Assembly (NCBI RefSeq): GCF_039523235.1
Contig: NZ_BAAAEX010000008.1
Strand: one strand, 5' to 3'
Length of the DNA stretch: 64,000 bases
From: Castellaniella ginsengisoli
Lineage (GTDB): Bacteria > Pseudomonadota > Gammaproteobacteria > Burkholderiales > Burkholderiaceae_B
The translations under genes and the position numbers were made by a program. Numbering within the stretch: the first letter of the stretch is position 1; every line of letters starts with the position of its first letter. Below are positions 9,465 through 19,474 of the stretch, piece by piece. The notes under the pieces were generated by a model. It did not search any database, had not been told where the DNA came from, and was given only the letters and a program-made list of their open reading frames with translations.

Positions 9465-9618
9465 GCCAGGGTTAATCCCATGTTTTTTCTTGCAATATGC
9501 GGATTTATTATACGCAACATATCGTCTTAGATATAACGTGAAATGTTAGAAAGAATTCCAGGCGCGTCCGCTCTCGGGCCACTGGGACCCGGCACCACGG
9601 CCATGAGGAGACAGCAGC

Positions 9619-11067
9619 ATGGAAAACGCAACGCGCGGCCTGTACAACGAGGACCTGGCCCCCGCCAAGGAGCGCACCTGGGGCGCCTTCAGCATCTTCA
9701 ACGTCTGGACCTCCGACGTCCATAGCCTCTGGGGCTACTACCTGGCGGCCAGCCTGTTCCTGCTGTGCGGCAGCTTCACCAACTTCCTGATTGCGATCGG
9801 CCTCAGTTCGCTCGTGATCTTCGCCATCATGAACCTGATCGGCTACGCCGGCGTCAAGACCGGGGTGCCCTACCCCGTCCTGGCGCGCGCGTCGTTCGGC
9901 GTCTGGGGCGCCAATCTGCCCGCTCTGGTGCGCGCGGTGGTGGCCTGCTTCTGGTACGGTGCCCAGACGGCGGCGGCGTCCTGGGCCATCGTCGCCCTGC
10001 TGACGCGCAACGAGGCCATCCTGGAATTCCACCAGACCTCGCACATGCTGGGGCACTCGACGCTGGACGTGATCTGCTTCGTGGTCGTCTGGGCGCTGCA
10101 ATTGCTGATCATCCAGAACGGGATGGAAACCGTGCGCAAGTTCCAGGACTGGGCCGGCCCCGCCGTCTGGATCGCCATGCTGGTGCTGGCCATCGGGCTG
10201 GTGATCAAGGCAGGCGGATTCTCGCTGGACCACGGCATCGCGCCCGAACTGCTGCTGGAGAAAACCCGCGACGCCGGCGTTTCCGGGGAGCCCGGTTCGC
10301 TGTCCGCGCTGATGGCGGTCGGCGCCACCTGGATCACCTATTTCGCCGCGCTCTACCTGAATTTCTGCGACTTCTCCCGCTACGCGCCCTCCAAGGCGGT
10401 GGTGCGCAAGGGCAATCTCTGGGGCCTGCCCGTCAACCTGATCCTGTTCTCGCTGGTCGCCGGCATCACCACGATCGCCGCCTACCAGGTCTACGGCGAA
10501 GTCCTGCTGCACCCCGAACAGATCTCCGCCAAGTTCGACAGTTGGTTCCTGGCGCTGCTGGCCGCCCTGACCTTCGCCGTCGCCACCCTGGGGATCAACG
10601 TCGTCGCCAACTTCGTGTCGCCGGCCTTCGACATCTCCAACGCTTTTCCGCACAAGATCAGCTTCAAGGGCGGCGGCTACATCACGGCGGTGATCGCCCT
10701 GTGCCTCTACCCCTTCGCGCCCTGGGAAGGCAATGCCGCCGTCTTCGTGAACGCCATCGGCGCCATCATGGGGCCGCTGCTGGGCATCATCGTGGTGGAC
10801 TACTACCTGATCGCCAAGGGCGAAATCAAGGTGGCCGACCTGTACCGCGAGGACGGCGCCTATCAATTCCACGGGGGCTGGAACATCGCCGCGCTGATCG
10901 CCACGATCATCGGCGGCCTGTGCTGCAGCATCCTGCCGCACCTGACCGACTGGTTCCCGTCCTGGTGGGGCACCTACGGCTGGTTCTTCGGCGTCGCCAT
11001 CGGCGCGGTGCTGTACTACCCGCTGTCGCGCATGCCCGTCATGCGTCATCCGCACGCGCACGGTTGA
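9619..11067 (+). CDS. NCS1-family nucleobase/hydantoin/allantoin permease
   Basis: A 482-residue, 12-segment inner-membrane transporter of the NCS1 family (cytosine, uracil, allantoin, hydantoin or thiamine uptake). Family features include the N-terminal NEDLAPAKERTWGAFSIFNVW, WYGAQTAAASW and the NFCDFSRYAPS segment in the middle. Substrate is not assigned, because no catabolic genes accompany it. It is divergent from a GntR/FCD regulator and followed at once by a strong terminator, so it forms a single-gene unit. Confidence 0.88.
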   Translation: MENATRGLYNEDLAPAKERTWGAFSIFNVWTSDVHSLWGYYLAASLFLLCGSFTNFLIAIGLSSLVIFAIMNLIGYAGVKTGVPYPVLARASFGVWGANLPALVRAVVACFWYGAQTAAASWAIVALLTRNEAILEFHQTSHMLGHSTLDVICFVVVWALQLLIIQNGMETVRKFQDWAGPAVWIAMLVLAIGLVIKAGGFSLDHGIAPELLLEKTRDAGVSGEPGSLSALMAVGATWITYFAALYLNFCDFSRYAPSKAVVRKGNLWGLPVNLILFSLVAGITTIAAYQVYGEVLLHPEQISAKFDSWFLALLAALTFAVATLGINVVANFVSPAFDISNAFPHKISFKGGGYITAVIALCLYPFAPWEGNAAVFVNAIGAIMGPLLGIIVVDYYLIAKGEIKVADLYREDGAYQFHGGWNIAALIATIIGGLCCSILPHLTDWFPSWWGTYGWFFGVAIGAVLYYPLSRMPVMRHPHAHG

Positions 11068-11099
11068 CGCGGCCCCGCCGCAGCCGTCGCGCCGGCCGG

Positions 11100-11129
11100 C
11101 GGCCCGCATCCCGGATGCGGGCCGTTTTT
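11100..11129 (+). terminator. Strong intrinsic terminator after NCS1 permease
   Basis: An 11-bp perfect GC stem (CGGCCCGCATC / GATGCGGGCCG, 3-nt loop) is followed directly by TTTTT. It ends the plus-strand transporter transcript just before the convergent TonB receptor gene. The opposite direction has no T-run, so it acts mainly on the plus strand. Confidence 0.88.
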
Positions 11130-11141
11130 CATGCCGGCGGA

Positions 11142-13169
11142 TCAGTCCAGCGCGATCTGCGCCTTCAGCCAGAAGACCCGGCCCGGCTCGTTGATCCGGG
11201 TGCCCACGAAGGACACGCTGCCGGGGATGTCCGCTCCCGACTTCGACAAATGCTCGGCATAAGTCTTGTTCAGGACGTTGTCGACCCCGGCGGTCAGCAG
11301 CACGGTCTTGTTGGGCCGCCAGCCGGCGTTCAAGGACAGCACGCCAAAGCCGCCGGTGGCGCCGATATCCCTGCCGGCGATGCCGCCCTTGCCCTCGTCG
11401 TAGCGGTTCTGCGCGGCCACCAGGCGCCAGAGCATGCCTGCGGAATACGGCCCCTGGGCGTAATTCAGGCCGAGGCGGACCTCCAGGGGGGGCTGCTGGG
11501 CCAGCGCCGTATCGTCCGTGCGGTTCTCGCCGTACACATAGGCCAGGCTGGCCACGCCCTGCCAGGACGGATGGAATTGCCAGGACGCATCCAGTTCGCC
11601 CCCCATGACCGTGGCGTCGACGTTGCGCGTCCGGCTACGGTTCCAGTCGATGAGGATATAGTCGTCCACCCGGCTGTAAAAGGCCGAGGCCGACAGCGCG
11701 TAGGGGCCGCTGCGCCAGTGCGTGCCGATATCCAGTTGATTGAGCTTTTCCGGCCTGGTGGACAGGAAGGCGCTGTTGCCGCCGTCGGGGCCGCCCTTCA
11801 TCAATTCCCAATAATCGGGAAAGCGCTCCGAATGGCCGAACCCGGCATACCAGGTACTGTCGTCGCCATAATCCCGTTCATAACGCAGGAAGCCGCTGGT
11901 CAGGGTGCGGTCGTTCTTGCGCCCCGAAGTGGCCGATTTGCCGGGCGCCCGCTTGTCGCGCGCTTCGATCCAGTCGGCCCGCAGGCCCCCGATCACGCGG
12001 TCCGCTTCGGTCAGAAACCAGGTGCTTTCTCCGAACACGCCCTGCTGCTCGAAGCGCATGTCCTCGATCCGCGGCGCCGCCAGGAAGGCGGCATCAGCGG
12101 CCGCGGCCGAGGCCTGCATGCCGCTGCCCCGGCCGCGATGCACGTCCTGCTTGGCATCGGCGCCGACGACCAGCTCCCAGGCCTCGGCCGGCCGCAGCGT
12201 GGCGCTCAACCGGCCGCCCGTGGTGCGGCGATCCGGATTGCCGGCCATATACGGATTCATCTGGCCCTGCGGCACGTCGCGCAAGGTGTAGTTGTCCATG
12301 ACGTGGTCCACGTAGTTGTAGTAGACCCGCCCCTCGATGCCATCGACCAGGCCACCCATGCGCTTGCGCTCGAACATCAGAGAGACGTTCTCGCGCCGGA
12401 ACTTCGCGCCGTCCATACTGCGGTCGGCATAGGCGGCGCGGCCATCGCTCAGGGCTGCGGACAGTTCGATGCGCGTCCGGTCGTCCGGCGTCAGCCCGAC
12501 GGCGGCATGGCTGCTCCAACGCAGGTATTCGCTGTGCACGCGATTGCCGTCGCCGTCCTTGTAGTCGTCGGCCTGAGCGCGGGTGCCGCCGGCGCGCACA
12601 TAGGCCTGAGGCCCGCCGACCTGCACGTCGGCCATCTGGTCGTTGCGTCCGAAGCTGCCCAACGTCAGGCTGCCGGCGGCCTTGCCGCCGAACGAATCCA
12701 TGCGCTTCACGTCCCGCTCGAACAACACCACGCCCGCCGACTGGCCCGCGCCGTAGCGCACGCTTTGCGGTCCCTTGCGGACGATGACGCGATCATAAGA
12801 CTCGGGATAGACATAGGCGGTGGGCGGATCCATGCGCCCGCCGCAGCCGCCATAGATTTCCTGGCCGTCCAGGAGAATGCCCAAGCGCGAACCGGAAAAG
12901 CCGCGCAGGACCGGATCGCCGTCCGTGCCGCCCTTGCGGATCACGGAAAAGCCAGGGATGCTCTTGAGAAAATCCGCTCCATCATGGGCGGGCACGGGCT
13001 GGCGCGGCGCTTTGGGGTCGGTCCGCACCACCAGGGGCTCGTCGGCCGCAGGCGCGGTCACGACAACCGGAGACAGGGCGCGCACGGGCTGGGAAGCCGC
13101 CGCCTGCGGCAGGCCGAGCGACATCAGGACGGCCGGGATCCCGGCCACCCACAAGGTTTCCTTCTTCAT
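11142..13169 (-). CDS. TonB-dependent copper receptor (OprC/NosA-like)
   Basis: An outer-membrane receptor of about 675 residues. The start at 13169 (MKKETLWVAGIPAVL) gives a clean signal peptide and has GAG upstream; an upstream ATG at 13229 would add a non-signal tail. The plug domain has the segment GGCGGRMDPPTAYVYPESYD followed by VRKGPQSVRYG, characteristic of the TonB-copper receptor family. It ends with aromatic-flanked beta strands (GRVFWLKAQIALD). Neighbouring upstream is a small DUF2946 protein on the same strand, a pairing seen with copper receptors. Copper specificity is family knowledge, not shown here. Confidence 0.87.
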   Translation of the reverse strand: MKKETLWVAGIPAVLMSLGLPQAAASQPVRALSPVVVTAPAADEPLVVRTDPKAPRQPVPAHDGADFLKSIPGFSVIRKGGTDGDPVLRGFSGSRLGILLDGQEIYGGCGGRMDPPTAYVYPESYDRVIVRKGPQSVRYGAGQSAGVVLFERDVKRMDSFGGKAAGSLTLGSFGRNDQMADVQVGGPQAYVRAGGTRAQADDYKDGDGNRVHSEYLRWSSHAAVGLTPDDRTRIELSAALSDGRAAYADRSMDGAKFRRENVSLMFERKRMGGLVDGIEGRVYYNYVDHVMDNYTLRDVPQGQMNPYMAGNPDRRTTGGRLSATLRPAEAWELVVGADAKQDVHRGRGSGMQASAAAADAAFLAAPRIEDMRFEQQGVFGESTWFLTEADRVIGGLRADWIEARDKRAPGKSATSGRKNDRTLTSGFLRYERDYGDDSTWYAGFGHSERFPDYWELMKGGPDGGNSAFLSTRPEKLNQLDIGTHWRSGPYALSASAFYSRVDDYILIDWNRSRTRNVDATVMGGELDASWQFHPSWQGVASLAYVYGENRTDDTALAQQPPLEVRLGLNYAQGPYSAGMLWRLVAAQNRYDEGKGGIAGRDIGATGGFGVLSLNAGWRPNKTVLLTAGVDNVLNKTYAEHLSKSGADIPGSVSFVGTRINEPGRVFWLKAQIALD

Positions 13170-13274
13170 CAGTATCTCGATCGAAAAAAGCTGAAAGGCG
13201 TCCAGGGCCGTTCCACGGCCGGCGCGCACGGGCGCGACGAGCCGGGACGGCCCCGAAACAAGAGACTCAGGGTT

Positions 13275-13694
13275 TCAGCAGGAACGGGAAGGAGGGCAAC
13301 GCGCGGGAGGCCATTCCCACGTCTCGGCCAGCCGGGCGGCGCAGGGAGTTTCGTCGAACCCTGCCGCAGGCTGGGCCCAAGGCGCGGCCGGCGCGGCGGC
13401 ACCTGCCAAAGCGAACGTCGGCGGCACCGGATGCGTGGCGCACAGCGGGCAATGGCCGGTTCGCAGCATGCGGGAAGAATCGGAGCCGTCCTCGCCGTCC
13501 ACGGCGGGCGACAGATCCATGACTATCATGCCGGCCGGCGTGCAGGCCACGACCTGCACGCCGCGCAAGGGGTCGGCCGGCGACATGCCGGCGAAGACCG
13601 GCCCGATGACCTGGAGCCAGAGCCCCAGGATCAACAGCCAGTGGATGACCCCGCATCCGCGTGTACGCTTGCCCGCATGTCGCATGGGACCCAT
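13275..13694 (-). CDS. DUF2946-type small secreted/membrane protein, copper context
   Basis: 139 residues with an N-terminal hydrophobic segment (GCGVIHWLLILGLWLQVIGPVFA) that could be a signal peptide or anchor, followed by a mid-protein HCPLC motif that could bind a metal. The architecture matches DUF2946 proteins, which often sit beside TonB-dependent copper receptors. The gene ends about 105 bp upstream of the receptor start on the same strand. Role unknown; handling of copper in the periplasm is an inference from context and the Cys/His motif. Confidence 0.72.
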   Translation of the reverse strand: MGPMRHAGKRTRGCGVIHWLLILGLWLQVIGPVFAGMSPADPLRGVQVVACTPAGMIVMDLSPAVDGEDGSDSSRMLRTGHCPLCATHPVPPTFALAGAAAPAAPWAQPAAGFDETPCAARLAETWEWPPARCPPSRSC

Positions 13695-13939
13695 TTTAGG
13701 CGGCTTGCCCGGCGGCTTGGTTGATGCCGGTCAAGCGACATGGCCGTCGCGTGCCGGCGGACGCGGCCCGGGCGCAGGCGTTGCGACGTCGCCGCGCCCG
13801 GTGCAGATCCATATTTCCAGAAGCGATATGCAGATAGGCTGAAAACCTTTGCGCCTTCAAGAGCGTCTCATTAGAATGAAAACCCATAAGACGCGGCGTT
13901 CATATAACCTCTTGAATTAATCCATCTCACGCACCCATC

Positions 13940-14743
13940 ATGACGAAAAAACTCTCCGCCCTGCTGTTCGCTTCCCTGCTCCCCCTGCTGGCCGCCGCGC
14001 CCGCCGCCCAGGCGGCCACCGACGACCTCGCCGCCATCCAGAAGGCCGGCGTGCTGCGCATCGGCACCGAGGGCACCTACGCTCCGTTCTCCTACCACGA
14101 CACCAAAGACAATCAACTGGTCGGCTTCGACGTGGACATCGCCCGCGCCATCGCCAAGCAATTGGGCGTCAAGGCGGAATTCGTCGAAGGCAAATGGGAC
14201 GGCCTGATCGCCGGGCTGGACGTCAACCGCTACGATGTCGTCATCAACCAGGTCGGCATCAGCCCCGAGCGGCAGGCCAAGTTCGATTTCTCCAAGCCCT
14301 ACATTTCCTCGGCGGCGGCGCTGATCGTGCGCGAAGACAACGACACGATCCACAGCTTCGCCGACCTGAAGGGCAAGCGCTCGGCCAACACCATCACCAG
14401 CAACTTCGGCAAGCTCGCGCAGCGCAGCGGCGCGGAAGTCGTGCCCGTGCAAGGCTTCAATGACTCCATCGCCCTGCTGACCTCGGGCCGCGTCGACGCG
14501 ACCGTCAACGACCTGCTGTCGTTCCTGGACTTCAAGCACCAGCAGCCCAAAGCCAAGGTCAAGGTCGTCGCCACCGACAACAGCGCCGAGTTCGGCCAGT
14601 CCGGCGTGCTGATGCGCAAGAACCAGCCGGCCCTGAAGGCCGCCGTCGACAAGGCCCTGGACGCCCTGCGCGCCGACGGCACCTACAAGCAGATTTCCGA
14701 GCGCTACTTCGGCGAAGACCTGTCCGCCGTCAAGGCTCAATAA
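13940..14743 (+). CDS. Amino-acid (cystine-type) ABC transporter, periplasmic binding protein
   Basis: 267 residues with a cleavable signal peptide (MTKKLSALLFASLLPLLAAAPAAQA) and a family-3 solute-binding fold: VLRIGTEGTYAPFSYHD, GFDVDIARAIAKQLG, KWDGLIAGLDVNRYDVVINQVGIS. These segments follow E. coli FliY/TcyJ, the cystine binder, closely, so L-cystine or a related amino acid is the likely ligand. It is the first gene of a three-gene importer operon. A TATAAC-like -10 lies at 13903-13908. Confidence 0.88.
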   Translation: MTKKLSALLFASLLPLLAAAPAAQAATDDLAAIQKAGVLRIGTEGTYAPFSYHDTKDNQLVGFDVDIARAIAKQLGVKAEFVEGKWDGLIAGLDVNRYDVVINQVGISPERQAKFDFSKPYISSAAALIVREDNDTIHSFADLKGKRSANTITSNFGKLAQRSGAEVVPVQGFNDSIALLTSGRVDATVNDLLSFLDFKHQQPKAKVKVVATDNSAEFGQSGVLMRKNQPALKAAVDKALDALRADGTYKQISERYFGEDLSAVKAQ

Positions 14744-14779
14744 GTCCCTTTCGCGACACGCGCTTCACAGGAGTCCCGG

Positions 14780-15456
14780 GTGCCGGATTGGTTGCGCTTG
14801 ATGACGGACTCCCTCTGGCCGCTGCTGGTCGGGGGGATCCAATTTACCGTGCCGCTGGCACTCCTGTCCTTCGCGGCCGGGCTGCTGCTGGCGTTCCTGA
14901 CCGCCATCACGCGGTTGTTCGGGCCGCCGCCGCTGGTGGCGCTGGTCCGCTTCTACGTCTGGCTGATCCGCGGCACGCCGCTGCTGGTGCAACTGTTCGT
15001 GATCTTCTACGGCCTGCCCAGCATCGGTTTCGTGCTCGATCCGCTGCCGGCCGCCCTGATCGGTTTTTCGCTGAATGTGGGCGCCTACAACGCCGAGGTC
15101 ATCCGCAGCGCCATTGAGGCCATCCCCAAGGGCCAGTGGGACGCCGCCTATTCGCTGAGCATGACGCGCGCCCAGGCGCTGCGGCGCACGGTGCTGCCCC
15201 AGGCGGCGCGTGTGGCCGTGCCGCCCCTGGCCAACTCCTTCATCTCTCTGGTGAAGGACACCTCTCTGGCCGCCGTGATCACCGTGCCCGAAATCTTCCA
15301 GGCCGCCCAGCGCATCGCTTCCGTGACCTACGAACCACTGATCCTGTACGTCGAGGCCGCCTTGATCTACCTGGTGCTCTGCTCTTTCCTGTCGGCCGCC
15401 CAGACCCGCCTGGAACGCCATTTCGGCCAGCACGCCGTGTTCACCGAGGGACAGCG

Positions 15457-15460
<4 letters not shown>
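14780..15460 (+). CDS. Amino-acid (cystine-type) ABC transporter permease
   Basis: A 226-residue inner-membrane permease of the HisM/TcyL type. It has about five membrane segments and the EAA loop AIEAIPKGQWDAAYSLSMTRAQALRRTVLPQA that docks the ATPase. The start is a GTG at 14780 with AGGAG six bases upstream. It follows the binding protein by 36 bp, and its stop overlaps the ATPase start (ATGA). It probably forms a homodimeric channel, since only one permease gene is present. Confidence 0.9.
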
Positions 15461-16212
<752 letters not shown>

Positions 16213-16259
16213 GACATCCGGCGGGCAGCGTCGCGGCCGGGCCGGCAAAAGGGCAAGCT

Positions 16260-17153
16260 TCAGCGCGCAACGTCCGACGCCGGGGCCGGTGCGGCCGCCG
16301 TGTACTTCGCCCCCGCGACGCAGGCCACGACGAACGCCGTGACCGCCAGCATGACCCCCGTCACGGGTTCGCCCAGCAGCCAGGCGGCCAGCATCAGGCC
16401 CATGAAGGGCTGCAGCAACTGCAATTGGCCGACGGCGGCGATGCCGCCCTGGGCCAGCCCCCGGTACCAGAAGAAAAACCCCACCAGCATGCTGAAGACC
16501 GCGACATAGGCCAGCCCGCCCCAGGCGGAGGGGGCGATGCCGGTCCACACCGCCGGCCTCAGGACCACGGCCAGAGGCAAGCTGACCGGCAGCGACAGCA
16601 CCAGCACCCAGCAAATGACCTGCCAGCCGCCGAGCCGGCGCGACAGGCGGCCGCCTTCGGCGTAGCCGTAGCCGCAGGTGACGATGGCCGCCATCATCAG
16701 GGCGTCGGCGCCCAAAGACCCCGAGCCGTCCTGGCTCAGCGCGAATCCGGCCACCGAAGCCGCGCCCAGGATGGCGAACAGCCAGAAGGCGCGGGAAGGC
16801 CGTTCGCCTCCGAGCCAGGTGCCGAAGATCGCCGTCGCCAACGGCAGCAGGCCGATGAAGACCAGCGAATGCGCGGACGTGATGGTGCGCAGGGCCAGCG
16901 CGGAAAACAAGGGAAAACCCAGCACCACGCCGAAAGCCACCAGCAGCAGCGTGCGCAGATCGGCCCGCCCGGGCCGCGGGCTGTGCATCAGGCGCAGTAT
17001 CGCCAGCGCCAGTACACCGGCCAGGGCGGCGCGCGCCGCCGTGACGAACAGGGGGTCGAGCCCCAGCACGGCCAGCCGCGTCGCCGGCAGCGAGCCGCTG
17101 AAGATCGCCACACCGATCATGCCGTTGATCCAGCCGCGCGTGGAGGTTTTCAT
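16260..17153 (-). CDS. DMT-superfamily (EamA) transporter
   Basis: 297 residues with ten hydrophobic segments and two EamA repeats. The second repeat carries the typical QLQLLQPFMGLMLAAWLLGEPV. Such proteins usually export metabolites or amino acids. The start MKTSTRGWINGMIGVAIFSG at 17153 puts the first segment at the N-terminus. It is divergent from a MocR-type regulator across 102 bp that contains a strong inverted repeat, so the regulator probably controls it. Substrate unknown. Confidence 0.87.
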   Translation of the reverse strand: MKTSTRGWINGMIGVAIFSGSLPATRLAVLGLDPLFVTAARAALAGVLALAILRLMHSPRPGRADLRTLLLVAFGVVLGFPLFSALALRTITSAHSLVFIGLLPLATAIFGTWLGGERPSRAFWLFAILGAASVAGFALSQDGSGSLGADALMMAAIVTCGYGYAEGGRLSRRLGGWQVICWVLVLSLPVSLPLAVVLRPAVWTGIAPSAWGGLAYVAVFSMLVGFFFWYRGLAQGGIAAVGQLQLLQPFMGLMLAAWLLGEPVTGVMLAVTAFVVACVAGAKYTAAAPAPASDVAR

Positions 17154-17229
17154 CCGCGTTCCTTGTCCTGTCGAAGCCATCGATGGATGCCAGCATGCCT
17201 TGCCCGCCCGGGCGAATCCAGATACAGTG

Positions 17230-17255
17230 CAGTACAGTATCAACAAACTGTACTG
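17230..17255. promoter_or_regulatory. Candidate MocR operator between transporter and regulator
   Basis: A perfect 9-bp inverted repeat CAGTACAGT/ACTGTACTG with an 8-bp spacer abuts the mocR ATG. TACAGT also occurs as two direct copies spaced 10 bp (17223-17228 and 17233-17238). That combination of direct repeats plus one inverted copy resembles operators of MocR/GabR regulators. Binding here would block or activate mocR itself and could act on the divergent EamA gene. Confidence 0.68.
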
Positions 17256-18695
17256 ATGGATATTCCCCCGATTCCGCCGCAGGGCCGGACCGCCGGCCTC
17301 ATGCAATTCGTGCGCCGGCGCATCGCGGCCCGCGAATGGCCCCCCGGCGCGCGCCTGCCGTCCCTGCGGGGCATGGCGCTGCAGCACGGCGTGTCCAAAT
17401 CCACCGTCGTCGAAGCCTACGACCGCCTGGCGGCCGAGGGGATCATCCGGGCCCGCGCCGGCGCGGGCTTCTACGTCGCCGGGCCTCTGGCGCCGCTGGC
17501 GCTGGCGGAGATCGGCCCGCGCCTGGACCGCCAGATCGATCCCTTGTGGGTTTCGCGCCAATCGCTGGATATCGGCGCCCAGGCCCTGAAGCCGGGCTGC
17601 GGCTGGCTGCCCGACGACTGGATGCCGCGCGACGCCATCCGCCGCGCCCTGCGCCAGGTCGCACGCGACCCGGATGCGCCCCTGACGGACTACGCGCCGG
17701 CCCTGGGCCTGCCGGCGCTGCGCAGCCTGATCGCCCGGCATCTGGGCACGCGCGGCCCGGCCGTCGACCCCAGGCGCATCCTGCTGACCGACTCCGGGAC
17801 CCAGGCCGTCGACTTGTTGTGCCGGTTCCTGATCCAGCCGGGGGACGCCGTCCTGGTCGATGACCCCTGCTACTTCAATTTCCTGGCGTTGCTGCGCGCG
17901 CACCGGGCCCGCATCATCGGCGTCCCCCACGAACCCGACGGTCCGGACATGGACCGCTTCGAAGCCGCCCTGCGGACGCACCGCCCGCGCCTGTACCTCA
18001 GCAACGCCGGGCCGCACAACCCGACGGGCGCCCGGCTCTCGGCCATCAAGGCGCGCCGCATCCAGGCGCTGGCCCGGGTCCATGATCTGATCCTGATCGA
18101 GGACGACCTCTTCGGCGACCTCGAAGCCGGGCCGTACGCCCGGCTGGCGGACGAGGAGGGCGGCGACCGGGTTGCACAGGTCGGCAGTTTTTCCAAGACC
18201 CTGTCCGCCAGCCTGCGCTGCGGCTACCTGATCGCGCGCGAGGACTGGCTGGACGCCCTGGCCGACCTGCGCACCGCGACGACGTTCTCCGGCGCCGGCC
18301 TGACCCAGGCGGTGATCGTCCGGCTGCTGCAAGACGGCGCCTGGCAGCAGCACACCCGGCTGCTGCGCCAGCGCCTGGCGCTGGCCATGCCGCGCGCCAT
18401 CGGCCTGCTGGACGCCCTGGGCCTGCGTCCCTGGCACGAGCCCGACACCGGCATGTTCCTGTGGTGCCGGCTGCCCGAGGGCATCGATGGCGCCCGCCTG
18501 GCCCGGGCGGGCCTGCAGCAGGGCCTGATGCTGGCGCCGGGCAATGTCTTCAGCCAGACTCGGACGGCCGGCGGCATGATGCGCTTCAATGTGTCGCAGA
18601 TGGACGACCCCAGCCTCCCCGGGCGCCTGGCGGCGCTGATCCGGAACTGCCCGCGCGACACGCCTCCCACCCTCTCTTCCGAAAAATCCCCATGA
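17256..18695 (+). CDS. MocR/GabR-family regulator (GntR HTH fused to PLP aminotransferase fold)
   Basis: 479 residues. A GntR winged helix occupies about 10-75 (RLPSLRGMALQHGVSKSTVVEAYDRLAAEG). A fold-type I aminotransferase-like domain follows, with YAPALGLPALRSLIARHL, NAGPHNPTGA, EDDLFGDLE and the PLP lysine Lys314 in GSFSKTL. Such proteins are usually repressors/activators that sense PLP or amino-acid adducts. There is no Shine-Dalgarno before the ATG at 17256, which touches the operator, so translation may be leaderless. Its stop overlaps the ung start (ATGA). Confidence 0.9.
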   Translation: MDIPPIPPQGRTAGLMQFVRRRIAAREWPPGARLPSLRGMALQHGVSKSTVVEAYDRLAAEGIIRARAGAGFYVAGPLAPLALAEIGPRLDRQIDPLWVSRQSLDIGAQALKPGCGWLPDDWMPRDAIRRALRQVARDPDAPLTDYAPALGLPALRSLIARHLGTRGPAVDPRRILLTDSGTQAVDLLCRFLIQPGDAVLVDDPCYFNFLALLRAHRARIIGVPHEPDGPDMDRFEAALRTHRPRLYLSNAGPHNPTGARLSAIKARRIQALARVHDLILIEDDLFGDLEAGPYARLADEEGGDRVAQVGSFSKTLSASLRCGYLIAREDWLDALADLRTATTFSGAGLTQAVIVRLLQDGAWQQHTRLLRQRLALAMPRAIGLLDALGLRPWHEPDTGMFLWCRLPEGIDGARLARAGLQQGLMLAPGNVFSQTRTAGGMMRFNVSQMDDPSLPGRLAALIRNCPRDTPPTLSSEKSP

Positions 18696-19474
18696 CCTCT
18701 TCGCCCGACGCCGAAGTGCACAATGCCTTTCAGGGTTCCCTGCGCAGCCAGATCGACACGCTGCCGCCCGCCTGGAAATCGACGCTGGAAGCGCCCCACC
18801 TCCAGGGCATCCTGGACCGGCTCGACGCCATGCTGGCCGAGCGGCTGGCCGCCGGGGCGTGCATTTTTCCCCTGCGGCCCTTCCGGGCCTTGATCGAGAC
18901 CCCGCCCGAGGCGGTCCAGGTCGTGATCGTCGGCCAGGACCCCTATCACGGCCCCAACCAGGCCCAGGGCCTGGCGTTCTCCGTCCCGGACTTCTGCCCC
19001 ACGCCGCCCAGCCTGCGCAATATGTTCAAGGAAATCGCCCGGGAATACGGCGCACCCGAACAGCCGCCGCGCAACAGCCTGGTGCGCTGGGCGCGCCAGG
19101 GGGTCTTGCTGCTGAACACCTCGCTGACCGTCGAGGCCCACCAGCCCGCCTCGCATGCGAAAAAAGGCTGGGAGCACATCACCGACGCCCTGATCATGCG
19201 CGTGCTGCGCGAAGCCCGGCCCAAGGTCCTGCTGCTCTGGGGATCGCACGCCCAGGCGCGGCGCGCGCTGCTGGACATGCAGCCTCCGGCCGGCCCGGTC
19301 GAGGTGCTGATGTCCAACCATCCCTCGCCCTTGTCCGCCCTGCGCCCGCCGCGCCCCTTCATCGGCTGCGGCCATTTCCGCCAGGCCAACGACTGGCTGC
19401 AGGCCCACGGGGAATCAGGCATCGACTGGATGCTTGCCCGGACCCCCGCCGCCATTCCGGGGTACGGCGGCTGA
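18692..19474 (+). CDS. ung: Uracil-DNA glycosylase
   Basis: A 260-residue family-1 UDG that removes uracil from DNA and starts base-excision repair. The catalytic water-activating motif is GQDPYHGPNQAQGLAFSV, and the C-terminal motif HPSPLSALRP supplies the catalytic His and the minor-groove loop. The ATG at 18692 overlaps the mocR stop. The 3' end overlaps the convergent GGDEF gene by 60 bp. A C-terminal tail (ARTPAAIPGYGG) extends past the usual end. Confidence 0.96.
   Translation: MTSSPDAEVHNAFQGSLRSQIDTLPPAWKSTLEAPHLQGILDRLDAMLAERLAAGACIFPLRPFRALIETPPEAVQVVIVGQDPYHGPNQAQGLAFSVPDFCPTPPSLRNMFKEIAREYGAPEQPPRNSLVRWARQGVLLLNTSLTVEAHQPASHAKKGWEHITDALIMRVLREARPKVLLLWGSHAQARRALLDMQPPAGPVEVLMSNHPSPLSALRPPRPFIGCGHFRQANDWLQAHGESGIDWMLARTPAAIPGYGG

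Noticed and set aside
9481..9540. A GntR operator in the AT-rich gap between regulator and NCS1 gene
   Set aside because: Partial ATATGC/GCAACATAT symmetry is imperfect; not strong enough to place a site.
9765..13724. A very long open frame (over 1300 codons) on the plus strand
   Set aside because: It runs through the NCS1 gene in another frame and antisense through the TonB receptor. Its translation is Arg/Gly/Ala-rich without domains; it is a GC-codon shadow.
17256..18695. OvoB (sulfoxide lyase) as partner for ovoA
   Set aside because: It is a PLP-fold protein, but an N-terminal GntR helix-turn-helix and operator mark it as a MocR regulator.
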